DNA of 54,100 nt. Origin: Planctomycetaceae bacterium (GTDB lineage: Bacteria; Planctomycetota; Planctomycetia; Pirellulales; Thermoguttaceae). The stretch is taken from NCBI GenBank assembly GCA_009778035.1, contig WRKP01000007.1:1-54100 (forward strand), read 5' to 3'. The position numbers and the translations under genes are program-made. A model generated the notes under the pieces. It was given only the letters and a program-made list of their open reading frames with translations, was not told the DNA's origin and did no database searches. This document shows, one piece after another, positions 53,099 to 54,100 of the stretch. Numbering within the stretch: position 1 is the first letter of the stretch; each line of letters starts with the position of its first letter.

Positions 53099-53359
53099 TC
53101 ATTTCCATCGTTCCAATTTTGGTATTCCTCGCGTGAAAAGCCAAGCGACAATTTTCGGATACTTCATTTCGCACAGTTTCGTGATGCAAAAGTCCTGCAT
53201 TTCCTTGGCCGTCTCAAAATTATCCGCAAACTTGCCCTCTCGGTAGCAATAACTGCAATACATCACTGATTTTGCCCCGTCGGCTTCCGTCCCGCCCCCT
53301 TGGGGGTCGTGCTTGAACGGCATCGCACAACTCTGGCACGCCTTGTATGGTTTTGTCAT
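53099..53359 (-). CDS. Putative zinc-ribbon domain protein (86 aa)
   Basis: Matches the small zf-ribbon_2 type: CQSCAMPF near the N-terminus, GTEADGAKSVMYCSYCYREGKF in the middle (given in part), giving two CxxC pairs for one zinc. The C-terminal part is a short helix with aromatic residues (KIVAWLFTRGIPKLERW). No signal peptide. Function unknown; relatives are scattered in many bacteria. Confidence 0.82.
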   Translation of the reverse strand: MTKPYKACQSCAMPFKHDPQGGGTEADGAKSVMYCSYCYREGKFADNFETAKEMQDFCITKLCEMKYPKIVAWLFTRGIPKLERWK

Positions 53360-53398
53360 AGTTTTTTCCGTGTGTTAAGGTTGTCGTTTTCCACAATC

Positions 53399-53635
53399 TT
53401 ACAACTGCACTTCTGTTATTCCGTATTCTTCCTCAAGTTTTTTCGGGTTATTTATGGCAAGCCATAGTTTTCGCTGCTCTTCCCTGTATATTTTTTCCTG
53501 CTCGTTGGTGAAAACATTGCCGACAATACCAAGTTTTCTTCGCAACGCCACCGATCCGAGCCGGTATCTCTCGTCATCATCTTCAACAGATTGTACTGAC
53601 ATTTGTTCTGGCTGAATACGTGAATGCTTTTCCAT
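53399..53635 (-). CDS. Small hypothetical protein (78 aa)
   Basis: A strong AGGAGGATA ribosome binding site stands before ATG 53635, so translation is likely. Charged, helical, with LRRKLGIVGNVFTNEQEKIY in the middle. No family recognised. Eleven bases after the previous small gene, same strand, probably one operon with it. Confidence 0.55.
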   Translation of the reverse strand: MEKHSRIQPEQMSVQSVEDDDERYRLGSVALRRKLGIVGNVFTNEQEKIYREEQRKLWLAINNPKKLEEEYGITEVQL

Positions 53636-53646
53636 AATTTATCCTC

Positions 53647-53850
53647 CTATCCTCCTTCATTTTGTTGTTCCCATTCGTATTGAACGATATTTCTCCCCGA
53701 TGCTCCTAGTGTCCGCCACGTCGTTACGTGAACCTCATCAACGGACTTGCCTTCTTCGTACGATGCCAAGGCTTCAGCACGCAAATCCGTTATAGTACGA
53801 CTCCCAAATATGTCGTAGATATAATACTTAATTCTCAGTTCCGAATCCAT
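53647..53850 (-). CDS. Small hypothetical protein (67 aa)
   Basis: Starts MDSELRIKYYIYDIFGSRTI and ends QYEWEQQNEGG. No membrane segment or known motif. The stop overlaps the purine-rich ribosome-binding region of the next gene. First of a pair of small genes. The start has no clear Shine-Dalgarno. Confidence 0.5.
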   Translation of the reverse strand: MDSELRIKYYIYDIFGSRTITDLRAEALASYEEGKSVDEVHVTTWRTLGASGRNIVQYEWEQQNEGG

Positions 53851-53874
53851 TGTTTTTTACGATTTATTGTCTTG

Positions 53875-54027
53875 TTACCGTTCCCGTTTCATTTCCTCCA
53901 ATTCGCGTTTCAGGTCGTCTATTTGACGTTGTTTATCGTCGATTTGCTGCCGCTGCATACCGTAAGCGGTAAGCAGAGCACCAATGATGAATGCCCCAAC
54001 CAACATATACATCATTGTGTCTCCCAT
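53875..54027 (-). CDS. Small membrane protein with coiled-coil tail (50 aa)
   Basis: Reads MGDTMMYMLVGAFIIGALLT, then AYGMQRQQIDDKQRQIDDLK and a Glu/Lys/Arg end. One membrane helix (residues about 5-22) is followed by a heptad-like coiled coil on the cytoplasmic side. AAAGGG precedes the ATG by seven bases, and TATAA-type sequence lies about 22 bases upstream. A second Met at residue 5 or 6 could also be the start. Confidence 0.55.
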   Translation of the reverse strand: MGDTMMYMLVGAFIIGALLTAYGMQRQQIDDKQRQIDDLKRELEEMKRER

Positions 54028-54100
54028 AGTTTTTCCCTTTTCAATTTTATAATGGTTCGCAGGGCCTGCCGCGGGCTCCGCAACTCCCTACAATTCCCAA

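Noticed and set aside
1-54100. tRNA or rRNA genes, and a replication origin
   Set aside because: No cloverleaf-type or rRNA-like sequence and no DnaA-box cluster was recognised by eye; a covariance-model scan would be the proper test.

Overview
The window looks like chromosome from a planctomycete. Pointers are three DUF1559 proteins with the prepilin signature [15 protein letters not shown], a secreted beta-helix protein with the planctomycete N-terminal motif LEDREMLSV, a kinase with a C-terminal membrane anchor, a very large flagellin, small carboxypeptidase-regulatory-like lipoproteins, and many host promoters placed directly against the start codon. No rRNA, tRNA or CRISPR was seen.

Layout. 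1-10969 is the right part of a prophage or phage-derived island: tail or receptor-binding proteins, a DUF4376-like protein, small membrane proteins, a Dam-type methyltransferase, a papain-like protease and a small basic protein. Several of its large structural genes are broken by single-base shifts or a stop codon. 11.3-17.4 kb is an eroding accessory zone: an Rpn/PD-(D/E)XK remnant, two secreted proteins with nearly identical signal-peptide DNA, a heavily degraded beta-helix adhesin, and a degenerate IS5-family element with TA target duplications. 17.5-32.7 kb is mostly housekeeping: Ser/Thr kinase, mqnD, an S49 peptidase, alaS, a GT2 glycosyltransferase, a DUF58 protein, an orphan pseudopilin, leuB, a DUF1559 protein, a GYF/ankyrin membrane protein, an ExbB/MotA-type protein and cutA.

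32.8-38.7 kb is a metal-efflux locus: a small Cys/His-rich exported protein, a CusB-like adaptor with a His/Asp-rich head, and a CusA-like RND pump. A four-helix-bundle (IVP/S23-type) gene, wrapped in repeat hairpins, sits between adaptor and pump. 38.7-48.9 kb holds two DUF1559-plus-lipoprotein modules around a 1108-residue flagellin, purM and a PQQ-like beta-propeller protein. 49-54.1 kb (minus strand) carries a large TPR membrane protein coupled to a FlgN-like coiled-coil protein, a CheY-like regulator, a zinc-ribbon protein and small ORFs.

The most striking signal is that two of the three DUF1559 genes start with a shared leader (same Shine-Dalgarno, near-identical first ten codons) that runs into an uninterrupted G tract of 12 and 10 bases. 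In both, the tract length as given puts the start codon out of frame with the pilin-like body. This is what a phase-variable (slipped-strand) switch in a prepilin leader peptide would look like. Tract lengths need read-level confirmation.
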